From Sandaracinus amylolyticus (GTDB lineage: Bacteria; Myxococcota_A; Polyangia; Polyangiales; Sandaracinaceae): 64,000 nucleotides of DNA. The stretch is from contig NZ_CP070225.1 of assembly GCF_021631985.1 (NCBI RefSeq), forward strand, positions 6,138,001 to 6,202,000, written 5' to 3'. The translations under genes and the position numbers were made by a program. The notes below the pieces were generated by a model. It was not told where the DNA came from. It did no database searches and saw nothing but the letters and a program-made list of their open reading frames with translations. This document shows positions 15,320 through 26,242 of the stretch, piece after piece. Every line of letters begins with the position of its first letter. Position 1 is the first letter of the stretch.

Positions 15320-17026
15320 ATGAACGTCACCGGGACGCTCTCGCTGCACCTGCTCGCGGCGCTCGCGGTCGCGCTCGTCGGCGCGATCATCGCGTCGTGC
15401 GCGCGACAGTCGGTGCTCAGCGGGTTCGTGCTCGCGGGCGTGGTCGTCGGGACGCTGACGCCGGGACCGGTCGCCACGCCGAGCGTCATCGAGCAGCTCG
15501 CGGAGATCGGGATCGTGTTCCTGATGTTCGTCGTGGGCGTGCAGCTCTCGGTGCGCGACCTGCTGCGTCGCGGCCCGCGCCTGCTCGCGGTCGCGGGGAC
15601 CCAGGTCGCGGCGACGATCCTGCTCGGCATGGCGATCGGGCGCGCGCTCGGGTGGAGCGCGATCGAGTCGTTCGCGTTCGGCGCCGTGGTCTCGAACTCC
15701 TCGAGCACCGTGCTCGCGCGGGTCGTGTACGAGCGCAAGGAGGGCGAGCAGGAGTGGGGACGCATCGGGTTCGCGTGGTCGTCGATCCAGGACCTGTCGA
15801 CGATCCTCCTCGCGGCCGCGCTCACTGCGCTCGCGCACGAGGGCGAGCCGGACGGGACCGGGATCGCGGAGTCGATCGGGAGCGCGCTCTTCTACCTGCT
15901 CGTGCTCTCGCCGTGCGCGCTCTGGCTGGTGCCGAAGCTGGTCGGGCTCGCTGCGGCCGCGCGCAGCCGCGAGATCTTCCTGCTGAGCATCGCGGTCATG
16001 GCGCTCGCGATGGCGTGGCTCGCGTCGTGGCTCGGGGTCTCGCTCGCGCTCGGCGCGTTCGTGGCGGGCGTGGTCGTGAGCGAGTCGGATCATGCGCACC
16101 GCGTGCTGCGGGACATGATCCCGCTGCGCGACCTGTTCTCCGGGCTCTTCTTCGTGTCGGTCGGGATGCTGATCGATCCGGCGTTCGTCGCGTCGCACGC
16201 CCCGATGATCGCGCTGACCGCGGGCACGATCGTGATCGGCAAGGGCGCGATCAACCTGGTGCTCGCGCGCGCGCTGCACCTGCCGAAGCGGGTCGAGCGG
16301 ATGGTCGCGCTCGGGCTCGCCCAGTCCGGCGAGTTCTCGTTCCTGCTCGCGACGATCGGCGCCGAGCGCGGGGTGCTCTCGAGGGACGTCTTCCACGTGC
16401 TCGTCTCGGGGACGATCGTGAGCATCCTGCTCTCGCCGTACGTCGTGGGCGTCGGCGCGCGTGTCCTCCGTCGCGTCGCACCGGAGGCGCCCGGGGCCGA
16501 AGAGCGCGAGAGCACGTCGAAGGTGGGTCACGTCGTGGTGTGCGGTCATGGGCGCGTCGGCGAGGTCGTCGCGCGGCTGCTCGAGCGGCGGCACGTGCCC
16601 TACGTCGTGGTCGAAGAGGACCGGCGCATCGTCCGCGCGCTGGCACGTCACGGGGTGCACGCGGTGCTCGGCGACGCGTCGAACCCCGACGTGCTCGAGC
16701 GTGCCGACGTGCGCGGGGCGCGCGCGCTCGTGGTGTGCCTGCCCGACCGCATCACCGCGCGATGTGCGGTCGAGAACGCGCTCGCGATCGCCCCCGACAT
16801 CGACGTGTACGTGCGCACGCACCACGCCGACGAGCAGCACGTGCTGCACCGGAAGGGCGCGACCGAGGCCGTGTTCTCGGAGCTCGAGCTCGCGCTGGCG
16901 CTCGGTGCGCGGACGCTGCGCGCGCTCGACGTGCCCGCGGCGGAGGTCGAGCGCGACGTCGCTTCGATGCGCTCGGAGAGCGCGCCGCCGCCGGCGCCGG
17001 TGCCTACGACTCCCGAACCCGCGTGA
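15320..17026 (+). CDS. CPA2-family cation/proton antiporter with C-terminal RCK (TrkA-N) domain
   Basis: 568 aa from the ATG at 15320. About twelve membrane segments in residues 5-385, with GIVFLMFVVGVQLS, SNSSSTVLARVVYE and a FAVSVGMLID-like FFVSVGMLIDPAF motif of the KefB/KefC group. The C-terminal cytosolic RCK domain starts at VGHVVVCGHGRVGEVVARLL (about 400) and continues with GDASNPDVLERADV. It should exchange K+ or Na+ for protons across the inner membrane under nucleotide control. The last 23 bp overlap the end of the convergent TrkA-like gene. The tail is Pro-rich. Confidence 0.93.
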   Translation: MNVTGTLSLHLLAALAVALVGAIIASCARQSVLSGFVLAGVVVGTLTPGPVATPSVIEQLAEIGIVFLMFVVGVQLSVRDLLRRGPRLLAVAGTQVAATILLGMAIGRALGWSAIESFAFGAVVSNSSSTVLARVVYERKEGEQEWGRIGFAWSSIQDLSTILLAAALTALAHEGEPDGTGIAESIGSALFYLLVLSPCALWLVPKLVGLAAAARSREIFLLSIAVMALAMAWLASWLGVSLALGAFVAGVVVSESDHAHRVLRDMIPLRDLFSGLFFVSVGMLIDPAFVASHAPMIALTAGTIVIGKGAINLVLARALHLPKRVERMVALGLAQSGEFSFLLATIGAERGVLSRDVFHVLVSGTIVSILLSPYVVGVGARVLRRVAPEAPGAEERESTSKVGHVVVCGHGRVGEVVARLLERRHVPYVVVEEDRRIVRALARHGVHAVLGDASNPDVLERADVRGARALVVCLPDRITARCAVENALAIAPDIDVYVRTHHADEQHVLHRKGATEAVFSELELALALGARTLRALDVPAAEVERDVASMRSESAPPPAPVPTTPEPA

Positions 17027-17684
17027 ACAGCTCGATCGTGATCGCGACGTCCTCGCGCCGCGACACGAGGAGCACCGCGTGCCCTCCGAGCACGACCGAG
17101 TCGCCGCGGGGCGCGACCACGCTGCCGTTGTCGGTCGCGATGCCCGCGATCACCGCGCCGCGCGGGAACTCGGGGGAGGTCCCGAGGTCGCGCACGGTGC
17201 GGCCCGCGACCTCCGCGCGCTCGGGCACGACGATCTCGAACGCGATGGAGTCACCGGTGCCGAGCACCATCGAGTGCCGGACGCGCGGGTGCTCCATCGC
17301 GACCGAGAGCGCGCCGACCATCGTCTCGATCTCGCCGAACACCTGATCGATCCCGGCGCGCGCGTAGATCGTGCGGTAGCTCGGGTCGCGCAGCCGCGCG
17401 AGGATGCGCTTGGCCCCGAGGGTGCGCGAGATCGCGGCGACCGCGAGGTTGTCGGCGTCGCGACGCAGCATCGCGGCCACGACGTCGGCGCGTCCCACGT
17501 CCGCGTCGGCGAGGATCCGAGGCTCGGTGCCGTCCCCGACGATCGCGGCGAGCCCGTGCTCCGCGAAGCCGCGCGTCGCGATGGAGGGATCACGATCGAC
17601 GAGCGTCACCGCATGTCCCGCGCCACCGAGCGCGAGCGCGAGGTGCGTGCCGGCGAGACCGCCTCCGACGATGACGATTCTCAT
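17004..17684 (-). CDS. TrkA-type RCK-domain regulatory protein
   Basis: 226 aa from the ATG at 17684. N-terminal nucleotide-binding RCK domain: MRIVIVGGGLAGTHLALALGGAGHAVTLVDRD, then GDGTEPRILADADVGRADVVAAML. A linker with ARAGIDQVF leads to a C-terminal RCK/TrkA-C domain (about 145-226: VLGTGDSIAFEIVVPERAEVAGRTVRDL). It probably binds NAD(H) or a dinucleotide and gates a transporter. Its start overlaps the CPA1 antiporter stop by four bases, so that antiporter is the likely partner. Its 3' end overlaps the convergent CPA2 antiporter gene. Confidence 0.9.
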   Translation of the reverse strand: MRIVIVGGGLAGTHLALALGGAGHAVTLVDRDPSIATRGFAEHGLAAIVGDGTEPRILADADVGRADVVAAMLRRDADNLAVAAISRTLGAKRILARLRDPSYRTIYARAGIDQVFGEIETMVGALSVAMEHPRVRHSMVLGTGDSIAFEIVVPERAEVAGRTVRDLGTSPEFPRGAVIAGIATDNGSVVAPRGDSVVLGGHAVLLVSRREDVAITIELFTRVRES

Positions 17685-19207
17685 GCCTCGTGGTGCTCCT
17701 GTTCACGCAGTCGGAGGATCCGCTCGTCGATCGCGGCGACCTGCGCCTCCACCGCATCCGACTCGAGCACGCCACGGCGGGCGGCATCGAGGAGCGCGGC
17801 GCGCTGGGCGTCGAGCACCGCGGTGTCGACGTGCACGTCGTCGCCTTCGATCTCCGCGGCGCGCAGCGTGCGCTCGGCCTCGAGCAGCTCTCGCTGGAGC
17901 TGCGCGCGCTTCTCCGCGTGGGCGCGGCGCGAGACCAAGCCCGCGTCGTGCAGGGCGTCGAGCTCCGCTTGGCCGCGGCGCGCGGCGACGAGCCGGGCGC
18001 GCGCCTCCGCGACCGCGGGGTCTGCGCCGTGCTCGACCACACCGAGCCAGCGCAGGACGCGCGCGAAGGGCAGCGCCTGGGTGACGAGCGTGACGAAGGT
18101 GACCCCGAAGACGATCACGACGAGGCGCTGCTTGAACGGCACCGAGTCGGGGATCGCGAGCACGGCCGCCATCGAGAGCGAGCCCTTGATGTTCCCGGCG
18201 ACCATCACGTGCTGCCAGCGCAGCGGGAGCCGCTCGCGCATCGCGACGCGCAGCGCGCCGAACCCGCCGTACACCGCGAGCGCGCGGCCCGCGTGGAGCG
18301 CGGCGAGCGCGAGGAGGATCGAGGGCGCCTCTTCCCACAGCGTGGCTGCGTCGATCTGCATGCCGACGAGGAGGAAGACGAACACGTTGAGCGCGAAGCC
18401 GATCGTCTCCCAGAAGCCGTGGAGCGCGAGCACGCGCGAGGGCGGGAGCGATCGACGCGCGGCGCGGCCGAGGACGAGACCGACGATCACGACCGCGATC
18501 ACCGGGGAGGTGTGCACCTCCTCGGCGATGAGGGAGGCGCCGAACACGGTCACGATCGTGACGAGGACGGCCGTGAGGTGGTCCGGCGTGGCGCGCAGCG
18601 CGGCAGCGCCGAGGGCGCCGAAGACGACGCCGAAGAGCGCGCCGCCGATGATCGCGATCGAGAGGGAGCGGCTGACGCTGACCGCGTCAGCGGTGCCGCC
18701 GCTCGCGATCGCGGCGGCCGTCGCGACGAGGACGAGCGCGGTACCGTCGTTGAAGAGGCTCTCGCCTTCCATGATCGCGGCGAGGCGTTGGGGGACGCGC
18801 ACCGCGCGGAACGCGAGCAGGACGCTGACGGTGTCGGTGATGGCGAGGAGCGCGCCCAGGACGAGCGCGACCGCGAAGGGCAGATCGAGCGCCCAGGTCG
18901 CGACCAGCGCGGTGCCGACGAGCGAGATCGCGACCCCGGGGATCGCGAGCGTGAGGATGGGATTGCGGGCTTCGCGGAGGTGGTCGAGGTTCGCGAAGAG
19001 CGCGCCCTCGAACACCAGGACCGGCAGAACGCCGACGAGGATGAGCTCGGGGTCGAGCGGCGACGGTGGGAGGACGCCGAAGAGCACGAGCCCCAGGCCG
19101 ACGAGCACGAGCGCGACGTTGTAGGGGACTCCGATGCGCTTGGCTGCAATCGCGACGGCCGATCCCACCGCGAGGATCAGCATCGAGCCTTCGAGCGTGT
19201 GCCTCAT
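17681..19207 (-). CDS. CPA1-family Na+/H+ antiporter (NhaP/NhaK type)
   Basis: 508 aa from the ATG at 19207; an in-frame ATG at 19183, preceded by GAAGG, is also plausible. Eleven to twelve hydrophobic helices, with GALLAITDTVSVLLAFR, the conserved GESLFNDGTALVLV and GNIKGSLSMAAVLAIPDS, all CPA1 hallmarks. A C-terminal cytosolic helical tail of about 110 residues (AEARARLVAARRGQAELDAL and on) is longer than average. It should expel Na+ or K+ in exchange for protons. ATGA overlap with the TrkA-like gene suggests a two-component, nucleotide-regulated antiporter. Confidence 0.93.
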   Translation of the reverse strand: MRHTLEGSMLILAVGSAVAIAAKRIGVPYNVALVLVGLGLVLFGVLPPSPLDPELILVGVLPVLVFEGALFANLDHLREARNPILTLAIPGVAISLVGTALVATWALDLPFAVALVLGALLAITDTVSVLLAFRAVRVPQRLAAIMEGESLFNDGTALVLVATAAAIASGGTADAVSVSRSLSIAIIGGALFGVVFGALGAAALRATPDHLTAVLVTIVTVFGASLIAEEVHTSPVIAVVIVGLVLGRAARRSLPPSRVLALHGFWETIGFALNVFVFLLVGMQIDAATLWEEAPSILLALAALHAGRALAVYGGFGALRVAMRERLPLRWQHVMVAGNIKGSLSMAAVLAIPDSVPFKQRLVVIVFGVTFVTLVTQALPFARVLRWLGVVEHGADPAVAEARARLVAARRGQAELDALHDAGLVSRRAHAEKRAQLQRELLEAERTLRAAEIEGDDVHVDTAVLDAQRAALLDAARRGVLESDAVEAQVAAIDERILRLREQEHHEA

Positions 19208-19284
19208 CTCGCGAGGGGCATCTTATCCGCCACGGCGGACGGATCACGCACGAAGTCGCGGAAAATCGAACTACGGTCGGGGGA

Positions 19285-20181
19285 TCAGTAGTGCCAGGGG
19301 AACTTCTTGAAGTCGCGGGGGCGTTTCTGGACGAACGCGTCGCGACCCTCCTGGGCCTCTTCGGTCCCGTACGCGAGCCGCGTCGCCTCGCCGGCGAAGA
19401 GCTGCTGACCCACGAGGCCGTCGTCGATGAGGTTGAAGGCGTACTTCAACATGCGGATCGCGGTCGGGCTCTTGGTGTTGATGTCGGCGGCCCACTCGAG
19501 CGCGACCTTCTCGAGGTCGGCGTGAGGCACGACAGCGTTCACCATGCCCATCTCGAACGCCTCGCGCGCCGAGTAGTTCTTCGAGACGAAGAAGATCTCT
19601 CTCGCGCGCTTCTGGCCGACCTGCCGCGCGAGGTAGGCGGAGCCGAAGCCGCCGTCGAAGCTCGCGACGTCGGCGTCGGTCTGGCGGAAGAGCGCGTGCT
19701 CCTCGCTCGCGAGCGTCATGTCGCAGACGACGTGCAGAGAGTGGCCACCGCCGACGGCCCAACCCGGGACGACGGCGATGACGACCTTCGGCATGAAGCG
19801 GATCAGGCGCTGCGCTTCGAGGATGTGGAGACGACCGAGGCGCGCGGGATCGATCTTGCCGGCGTCGGCGCCCTCGTACTTGTAGCCGTCCTTGCCGCGG
19901 ACGCGCTGATCGCCGCCCGAGCAGAAGGCCCAGCCGCCGTCCTTGGGCGACGGGCCGTTGCCGGTCAGGAGGACGACGCCGACGTCGCTCGAGGTGCGCG
20001 CGTGCTCGAGCGCGGTGCAGAGCTCGTCGACGGTGTGTGGGCGGAACGCGTTGCGGACCTCGGGGCGATGGAACGCGATGCGCACCGTGCCGCGCTCTTT
20101 GGCGCGGTGATAGGTGATGTCGGTGAACTCGAAGCCCGGGACGGGCTCCCAGCGAGAGGCGTCGAAGATCGCGGAGACCAT
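19285..20181 (-). CDS. menB: 1,4-dihydroxy-2-naphthoyl-CoA synthase (MenB)
   Basis: 298 aa from the ATG at 20181. Crotonase fold with the MenB-specific pattern: ITYHRAKERGTVRIAFHRPEVRNAFRPHTVDEL, GWAFCSGGDQRVRGKDGYKY, PKVVIAVVPGWAVGGGHSLHVVCD (oxyanion hole), the active-site DVASFDGGFGSAYLARQVGQKRAREIFF and the terminal KKFPWHY. It closes the second ring of menaquinone by converting o-succinylbenzoyl-CoA. No other men genes are adjacent, so the pathway is scattered in this genome. The fit to the family is full length. Confidence 0.97.
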   Translation of the reverse strand: MVSAIFDASRWEPVPGFEFTDITYHRAKERGTVRIAFHRPEVRNAFRPHTVDELCTALEHARTSSDVGVVLLTGNGPSPKDGGWAFCSGGDQRVRGKDGYKYEGADAGKIDPARLGRLHILEAQRLIRFMPKVVIAVVPGWAVGGGHSLHVVCDMTLASEEHALFRQTDADVASFDGGFGSAYLARQVGQKRAREIFFVSKNYSAREAFEMGMVNAVVPHADLEKVALEWAADINTKSPTAIRMLKYAFNLIDDGLVGQQLFAGEATRLAYGTEEAQEGRDAFVQKRPRDFKKFPWHY

Positions 20182-20219
20182 GATGCGGCGCGATGTAGCA
20201 CGCGCTCACGCGCACGCGC

Positions 20220-20588
20220 TCAGCGCGGCCATTCCTTCGTCGGCTGCAGCACCGCTTCGATCAGCGCGTTCGAACGTAGGTGAGTGACCTTCTGGTACTC
20301 GGGGTCCGCGACCATCTTCGAGAACGCCGCGCGGTCCGGATACCGCACGAGCAGCACGACGTCCCACGACTGCCCCGGCTCCGCGACGAGCGCTGTCCCG
20401 CCGTCACCGACGTAGACGAGCTCGGCGCCGTACTTCTGCGCGAACGGCGTGAACGCGCGCACGTACTCCGCGTAGCGCTCGCGACCTCCGTCGGGGCGGA
20501 ATCGCAGGAGGTTGAGCATCACGACGGGGCCACTCTCGTCCGCGGCGAGGAAGCGCTTGAGATCGGAGCCGCGGGGATCGATGGCCAT
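20220..20588 (-). CDS. DUF1330-like (dimeric alpha-beta barrel) protein
   Basis: 122 aa from the ATG at 20588. Pattern VVMLNLLRFRPDGGRERYAEYVRAFTPFAQKYGAELVYVGDG, then WDVVLLVRYPDRAAFSKMVADPEYQKVTHLRSNAL, is that of DUF1330/NIPSNAP-like small proteins with a ferredoxin-like dimeric barrel. Some relatives are accessory oxidoreductases or isomerases; no function is assigned here. It lies 38 bp upstream of menB on the same strand and might be co-transcribed with it. Confidence 0.85.
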   Translation of the reverse strand: MAIDPRGSDLKRFLAADESGPVVMLNLLRFRPDGGRERYAEYVRAFTPFAQKYGAELVYVGDGGTALVAEPGQSWDVVLLVRYPDRAAFSKMVADPEYQKVTHLRSNALIEAVLQPTKEWPR

Positions 20589-20844
20589 GTGTCGTCTCCT
20601 GTGCTGTCGAGACTACTGCCTGCGATCTCGCGCACGAAGGGCGCGGCTTCAGGAGCAGCGCGCCGGTGAGGTCGCGCGGCGCGCGAGATCGAGAGACGTC
20701 CGCGACGCGCTGACCGACCGCGCATCGATCAGCGCGGGTGGCGGCCGCCACGTCGTCGCCCGCCATCCCGCCGACCCACGTTGCGGTTTTCCGCGCATTC
20801 CATCCCTCGAGCACCGGCACACGTCGTGCGCACCCCGCATCCGC

Positions 20845-21756
20845 ATGACCCAACCCCGCCTGCTCGAGCCCGGCGCCATCTACCTCGTCACGCGCCGCAC
20901 GTTGCGTCGCCATCACCTCTTCGCGCCCGATCCGCGCATCGATCGCATCTTCCGCTACGTGCTCGCGATCGCCGCGCAGCGCACCGGAGTTCGCGTGCAC
21001 GCCGCCGTCCTCATGAGCACGCACGAGCACCTCGTCGTCTCCGACCCCGACGGTCGCCTCCCCGTCTTCCTCCACTATCTGCACCGCCACGTCGCGCTCG
21101 CGACGAAGGCCGTGCGCCGCTGGGAAGGCGCCGTCTGGGATCACGAATCGACGAGCATCGTCGAGCTGCGCACTCCGCACGCAGTCGTCGAGAAGATCGC
21201 ATACGCGATCGCGAACCCGGTCGCCGCGGCCCTCGTCCCACGCGCGAAGGACTGGCCGGGCGTGACGACGCGCCCACGCGAGATCGGCACCGCGACTTGG
21301 CGCATCGCCCGACCCCCCGAGTACTTCGCCGCCAACGACGAGAAGTGGCCTCCCCACGTCGAGCTCCGCCTCGAGATGCCGCGCGCCGCGCGCGATCTCC
21401 ACCTGCAAGACGACGACTTCCGCGAGCTCGTCGCCACCGAAGTCGCGTCCCTCGAGTCCGCCGCACGCGCGAACGTCCGAGCCGACCAGCGCACCTTCGT
21501 CGGCGCCGATCGCTGCGCGAAGCTCTCGCCATTCCGGCGCGCCCGCTCCTGGGAGCCCATCCGCGACACGAACCCCACGTTCGCCGTCGGCCGCGCCAAC
21601 GATGACGCGCGCCGCGAATCCGCCGCGCGCGTCCGAGCGTTCCGCACCGCGTACCGCCAAGCGTTCGAGTCGTGGCATCGAGGGCTGCGCGAAGCGCCCT
21701 TCCCTGCCGGGACCTGGCTCATGCGCGAGCGCTACGCCGCGCCGATCGCGGCCTGA
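20845..21756 (+). CDS. REP-associated (Y1-type, IS200-like) transposase
   Basis: 303 aa from the ATG at 20845. Opening GAIYLVTRRTLRRHHLF, metal-binding H-E-H at residues 60-62 (STHEHLVV), and Tyr78 in LHYLHRHV followed by WEGAVWDHES and a KIAYAIANPVAAALV segment: the layout of Y1 single-strand transposases of the REP-associated group. The C-terminal 120 residues are atypical and longer than usual. No partner inverted repeats of an IS200 element are obvious beside it, so it looks like a resident RAYT rather than an active insertion sequence. Convergent with the CrtI-like gene across 4 bp. Confidence 0.85.
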   Translation: MTQPRLLEPGAIYLVTRRTLRRHHLFAPDPRIDRIFRYVLAIAAQRTGVRVHAAVLMSTHEHLVVSDPDGRLPVFLHYLHRHVALATKAVRRWEGAVWDHESTSIVELRTPHAVVEKIAYAIANPVAAALVPRAKDWPGVTTRPREIGTATWRIARPPEYFAANDEKWPPHVELRLEMPRAARDLHLQDDDFRELVATEVASLESAARANVRADQRTFVGADRCAKLSPFRRARSWEPIRDTNPTFAVGRANDDARRESAARVRAFRTAYRQAFESWHRGLREAPFPAGTWLMRERYAAPIAA

Positions 21757-21760
21757 GCCC

Positions 21761-23365
21761 TCACATCGCGATCGGTCGCAGCCAGCGCACCGCGTCGACC
21801 GGCTCCGCGCTCACCGCGGCCAGCACGCCGCCCATCATCGCGCCGATCACGCCGACCGTCGCGACCTCGCTGCCGCTGAAGAAGAGCCCGTCGATGGGCG
21901 CGCGCGGGCGCAGCCAGCGGTTGTGGAAACGCCGCGCCGTGGGCTCGAGCCCGTAGATCGATCCGTGCACCGGGCGCACGAAGTGGTCGGTGCTCACCGG
22001 CGTGCCGAGCTCGGCGAGCTTCACCTTCGGCGTGAGCCCGGGCATGCGCGCGGTCAGCTGCGAGAGCAGCTGCTCAGAGAGCCGATCCTTGAACGCGTCG
22101 TAGTCCGCGCCGCGCTTCTTCCAGCGTGCGTCCTTCCATTTCTCGAACGACGACCACGGCACGAACGTCACGACCTCGCCGGTGTGCTTGAGCTCGTTCG
22201 GGTCGTGCTCGGGATCTTTCTGTGACGGGAAGCTGCAGTAGAGCACCGATGCGCGCGACGGCGCTTCGCTCTCACGCACGCGCCACGCGTCGTCCTCCAT
22301 GTCCCACGTTTCGTAGAACCACTCGTTCGCCGCGGTCGCGCCCGCTTCGCGCGGATTGCCCTCGAACCCGATGTACAGGCACACGTGCGCGGGCGCGGGC
22401 GGAAGCTCGGCGACCTCGCGCGCCCACGCATCGTCGCGGTAGGGCGGTGGCAGGAGGCGCGTCACCGTCGAGAGCGCGCCCGCCGCGCTGATGACGCGCT
22501 TGCTGCGCACCTCGCGCCCGTCGCGCAGTCGCACGCCGACCGCGCGCCCGTTCTCGACGAGGATCTGCTCAACGTCGGTGCGGATCGCCGTCCATCCGCC
22601 GGCACGCTCGACCGTCGCGAGCAGCCCGCGCGCGATGCGCCCCGCGCCCCCCACCGGGTAGTAGGCGCCGTGCATGAAGTGCTTCGCGACGAGCGCTTGG
22701 ATCGCGAACGACGAGCGGCTCGGCGTCGATCCGTAGTAGCCCCACTGCGACGTCAGCACTGCGCGCAGCTTGGGATCGGTCGTGAGCTCGCCGAGCACGG
22801 CGGCGGTGCGCTTGGTGAGCCAGCGCTGGGCCCCGCGCGCGAGCACGGGGTCGATCACCCGACCGACGTTCGGTCCGAAGAGCCGCGCGAGGTAGTAACT
22901 CTTCATCTCCTTCGCGACGGCGCGCACGAGATGGAGGTACCCGTCGATCGCCTCGCGCTGATCGGGAAACGCCTCCAGCAGGTTCTCGCGGAACTGCCCA
23001 GGCGAGTCCGGGAACTCGATCGTGAAGTCGTCCGGGAAGTGGAACCGATCGTAGACGCCGCCGAGCGGCGCCCACTCGAGCTCACCGCGCGTGAGCTCGC
23101 GGAGGATGCGCCCGGTCGCGGTGTGCGTCGTGACCTCGCCGACCGCGTGCACCCCGACATCCCAGTGGTAACCGGGACGCTTGAACACGTGGGTGAACCC
23201 GCCGGGCACGTAGTGCTGCTCGAGCACCAGCACGCGACGACCGAGCGAGGCGAGCAGCGCGGCGCTCGTCATCCCGCCCATGCCGCTGCCGATCACGATG
23301 TAATCCCACGGCCCCGCGGGAATGTCCTTGCTCCACGGGCGCTCGCCTTCGTCGTCTGCCTTCAC
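21761..23365 (-). CDS. FAD-dependent oxidoreductase of the CrtI/CRTISO/retinol-saturase group
   Basis: 534 aa if started at the GTG at 23365; the frame is open to an ATG at 23434, but the extra 23 residues look non-coding and no ribosome binding site marks either start. FAD-binding motif YIVIGSGMGGMTSAALLASLGRRVLVLEQHYVPGG (about 21-55), GYHWDVGVHAVGE, an internal GGAGRIARGL and the C-terminal SGSEVATVGVIGAMMGG. This is the carotenoid desaturase/isomerase-like fold of eukaryote-type retinol saturases and CRTISO. Substrate probably a polyene or lipid, not determinable here. No carotenoid genes are adjacent. Confidence 0.88.
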   Translation of the reverse strand: MKADDEGERPWSKDIPAGPWDYIVIGSGMGGMTSAALLASLGRRVLVLEQHYVPGGFTHVFKRPGYHWDVGVHAVGEVTTHTATGRILRELTRGELEWAPLGGVYDRFHFPDDFTIEFPDSPGQFRENLLEAFPDQREAIDGYLHLVRAVAKEMKSYYLARLFGPNVGRVIDPVLARGAQRWLTKRTAAVLGELTTDPKLRAVLTSQWGYYGSTPSRSSFAIQALVAKHFMHGAYYPVGGAGRIARGLLATVERAGGWTAIRTDVEQILVENGRAVGVRLRDGREVRSKRVISAAGALSTVTRLLPPPYRDDAWAREVAELPPAPAHVCLYIGFEGNPREAGATAANEWFYETWDMEDDAWRVRESEAPSRASVLYCSFPSQKDPEHDPNELKHTGEVVTFVPWSSFEKWKDARWKKRGADYDAFKDRLSEQLLSQLTARMPGLTPKVKLAELGTPVSTDHFVRPVHGSIYGLEPTARRFHNRWLRPRAPIDGLFFSGSEVATVGVIGAMMGGVLAAVSAEPVDAVRWLRPIAM

Positions 23366-23444
23366 GACCGAGGTTGATATCGGAGAACCGCCAGCACGGG
23401 AAGCGCGCGTCGCGCCCGACGCGATCCGCCACACCCACCTGCGC

Positions 23445-23693
23445 TCAATCGCGCGTCGGCTCGCTCTCCTCGAGCGGCTCGTTCTCCAGGATCGTCCGCT
23501 GATCGATCAGCGCGTCCTCCGCGGGCACCGCGTCACCGTGGTTGCCCTCCGGCCCCCGCCGTCTCGCCTCGCCAGACCGCTGCTCACCTTCGCGTCCGAT
23601 GCCCATCTCGCGCTCGTACGGACCCTCGCAGGCGCTCGCGTACGCCGCGATCGCCAGCGCGACCCACGTTGCGGTGCGGACCTTCATGCCCAT
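23445..23693 (-). CDS. Small lipoprotein or exported peptide, 82 aa
   Basis: ATG at 23693 (a second in-frame ATG is at 23687). Residues 3-22 form a signal ending in a lipobox-like ASAC, so Cys22 may be lipidated. The mature part is short, charged and low in complexity (EREMGIGREGEQRSGEARRRGPEGNHGD), with an acidic C-terminus LENEPLEESEPTRD. No family is recognised. It lies between the oxidoreductase and hybrid-kinase genes. The signal is the main reason for believing it. Confidence 0.55.
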   Translation of the reverse strand: MGMKVRTATWVALAIAAYASACEGPYEREMGIGREGEQRSGEARRRGPEGNHGDAVPAEDALIDQRTILENEPLEESEPTRD

Positions 23694-23744
23694 CCCCGAA
23701 GCACGCCCCGCGCCGACCCGCGACCCGTAGCACCACGCCCCGCC

Positions 23745-25609
<1,865 letters not shown>

Positions 25610-25613
<4 letters not shown>

Positions 25614-26242
25614 CGCTTCGCTCTCTTGGTCATTCGGTCGCTCGCGTCCGCCGCGTCGACGTCGCGCATCGTGCGCCCGACGACGCCAGGCAGCGTCGAG
25701 AGCTCGGCCGGGATGCGCGCCCAGAGTCGCTCCGCATCGATCGCGTACGCGCCGTCGTCGCGCACGACCTCGCGGATCCCCGGATGCTCGCGCTCGAGCT
25801 CGTCGAGCATCTCCGAGCGCTCGCGCGACCGACGATCCGCCTCCGCGATGCGCCGCAGCTCGTCGAGCCGCTCGAGCGCCTGGCGCAACATCGCGCGCAG
25901 CTCGTTCTTGTCCCACGGCTTCGTGAGATAACGATGGACCTCGCCCTCGTTGATCGCGCTGAGCGCCGAGGGCAACGACGCATCGCCGGTGAGCAGCACG
26001 CGCACCACGTCGGGAGCGACGCGCCGGATCTCCGCGATCAGCTCGATGCCGCTCATCTCCGGCATGTCGATGTCGCTGATCACGACGTCGACGTCTCCCG
26101 CGCGCACGGACTCGAGCGCCTCGTACGGCGAGATCGTCGTCAGCAGTCGATAGGGCTCACCGCGCAGCGTGCGACGGAGGCTCTCGAGGATCTCGATCTC
26201 GTCGTCGACGACGAGCACCGTGTGCGCGCGCTCGTTCGTCAT
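25610..26242 (-). CDS. Response regulator with REC domain and helical tail
   Basis: 210 aa from the ATG at 26242. Receiver: HTVLVVDDEIEILESLRRTL, phospho-acceptor in VVISDIDMPEMSG, conserved Thr in LLTGDA and Lys in YLTKPW. A coiled-coil-like stretch (NELRAMLRQALERLDELRRIAEADRRSRERSEMLDEL) follows, then a tail without DNA-binding or enzymatic motifs. VHRYLTKPWDKNELR is typical of RpfG/CheY-like relay regulators. Its ATG overlaps the kinase stop (ATGA) and its stop overlaps the hybrid-kinase start, making one translationally coupled operon. Confidence 0.92.

Noticed and set aside
16461-19124. 887-codon plus-strand frame over the antiporter region
   Set aside because: Its translation is Arg/Ser/Ala low-complexity sequence opposite or out of frame with the CPA2, TrkA and CPA1 genes, which have full family motifs.
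19285-20588. menB and the DUF1330 gene as part of a menaquinone operon
   Set aside because: No other men genes lie within the window; only simple adjacency is supported.
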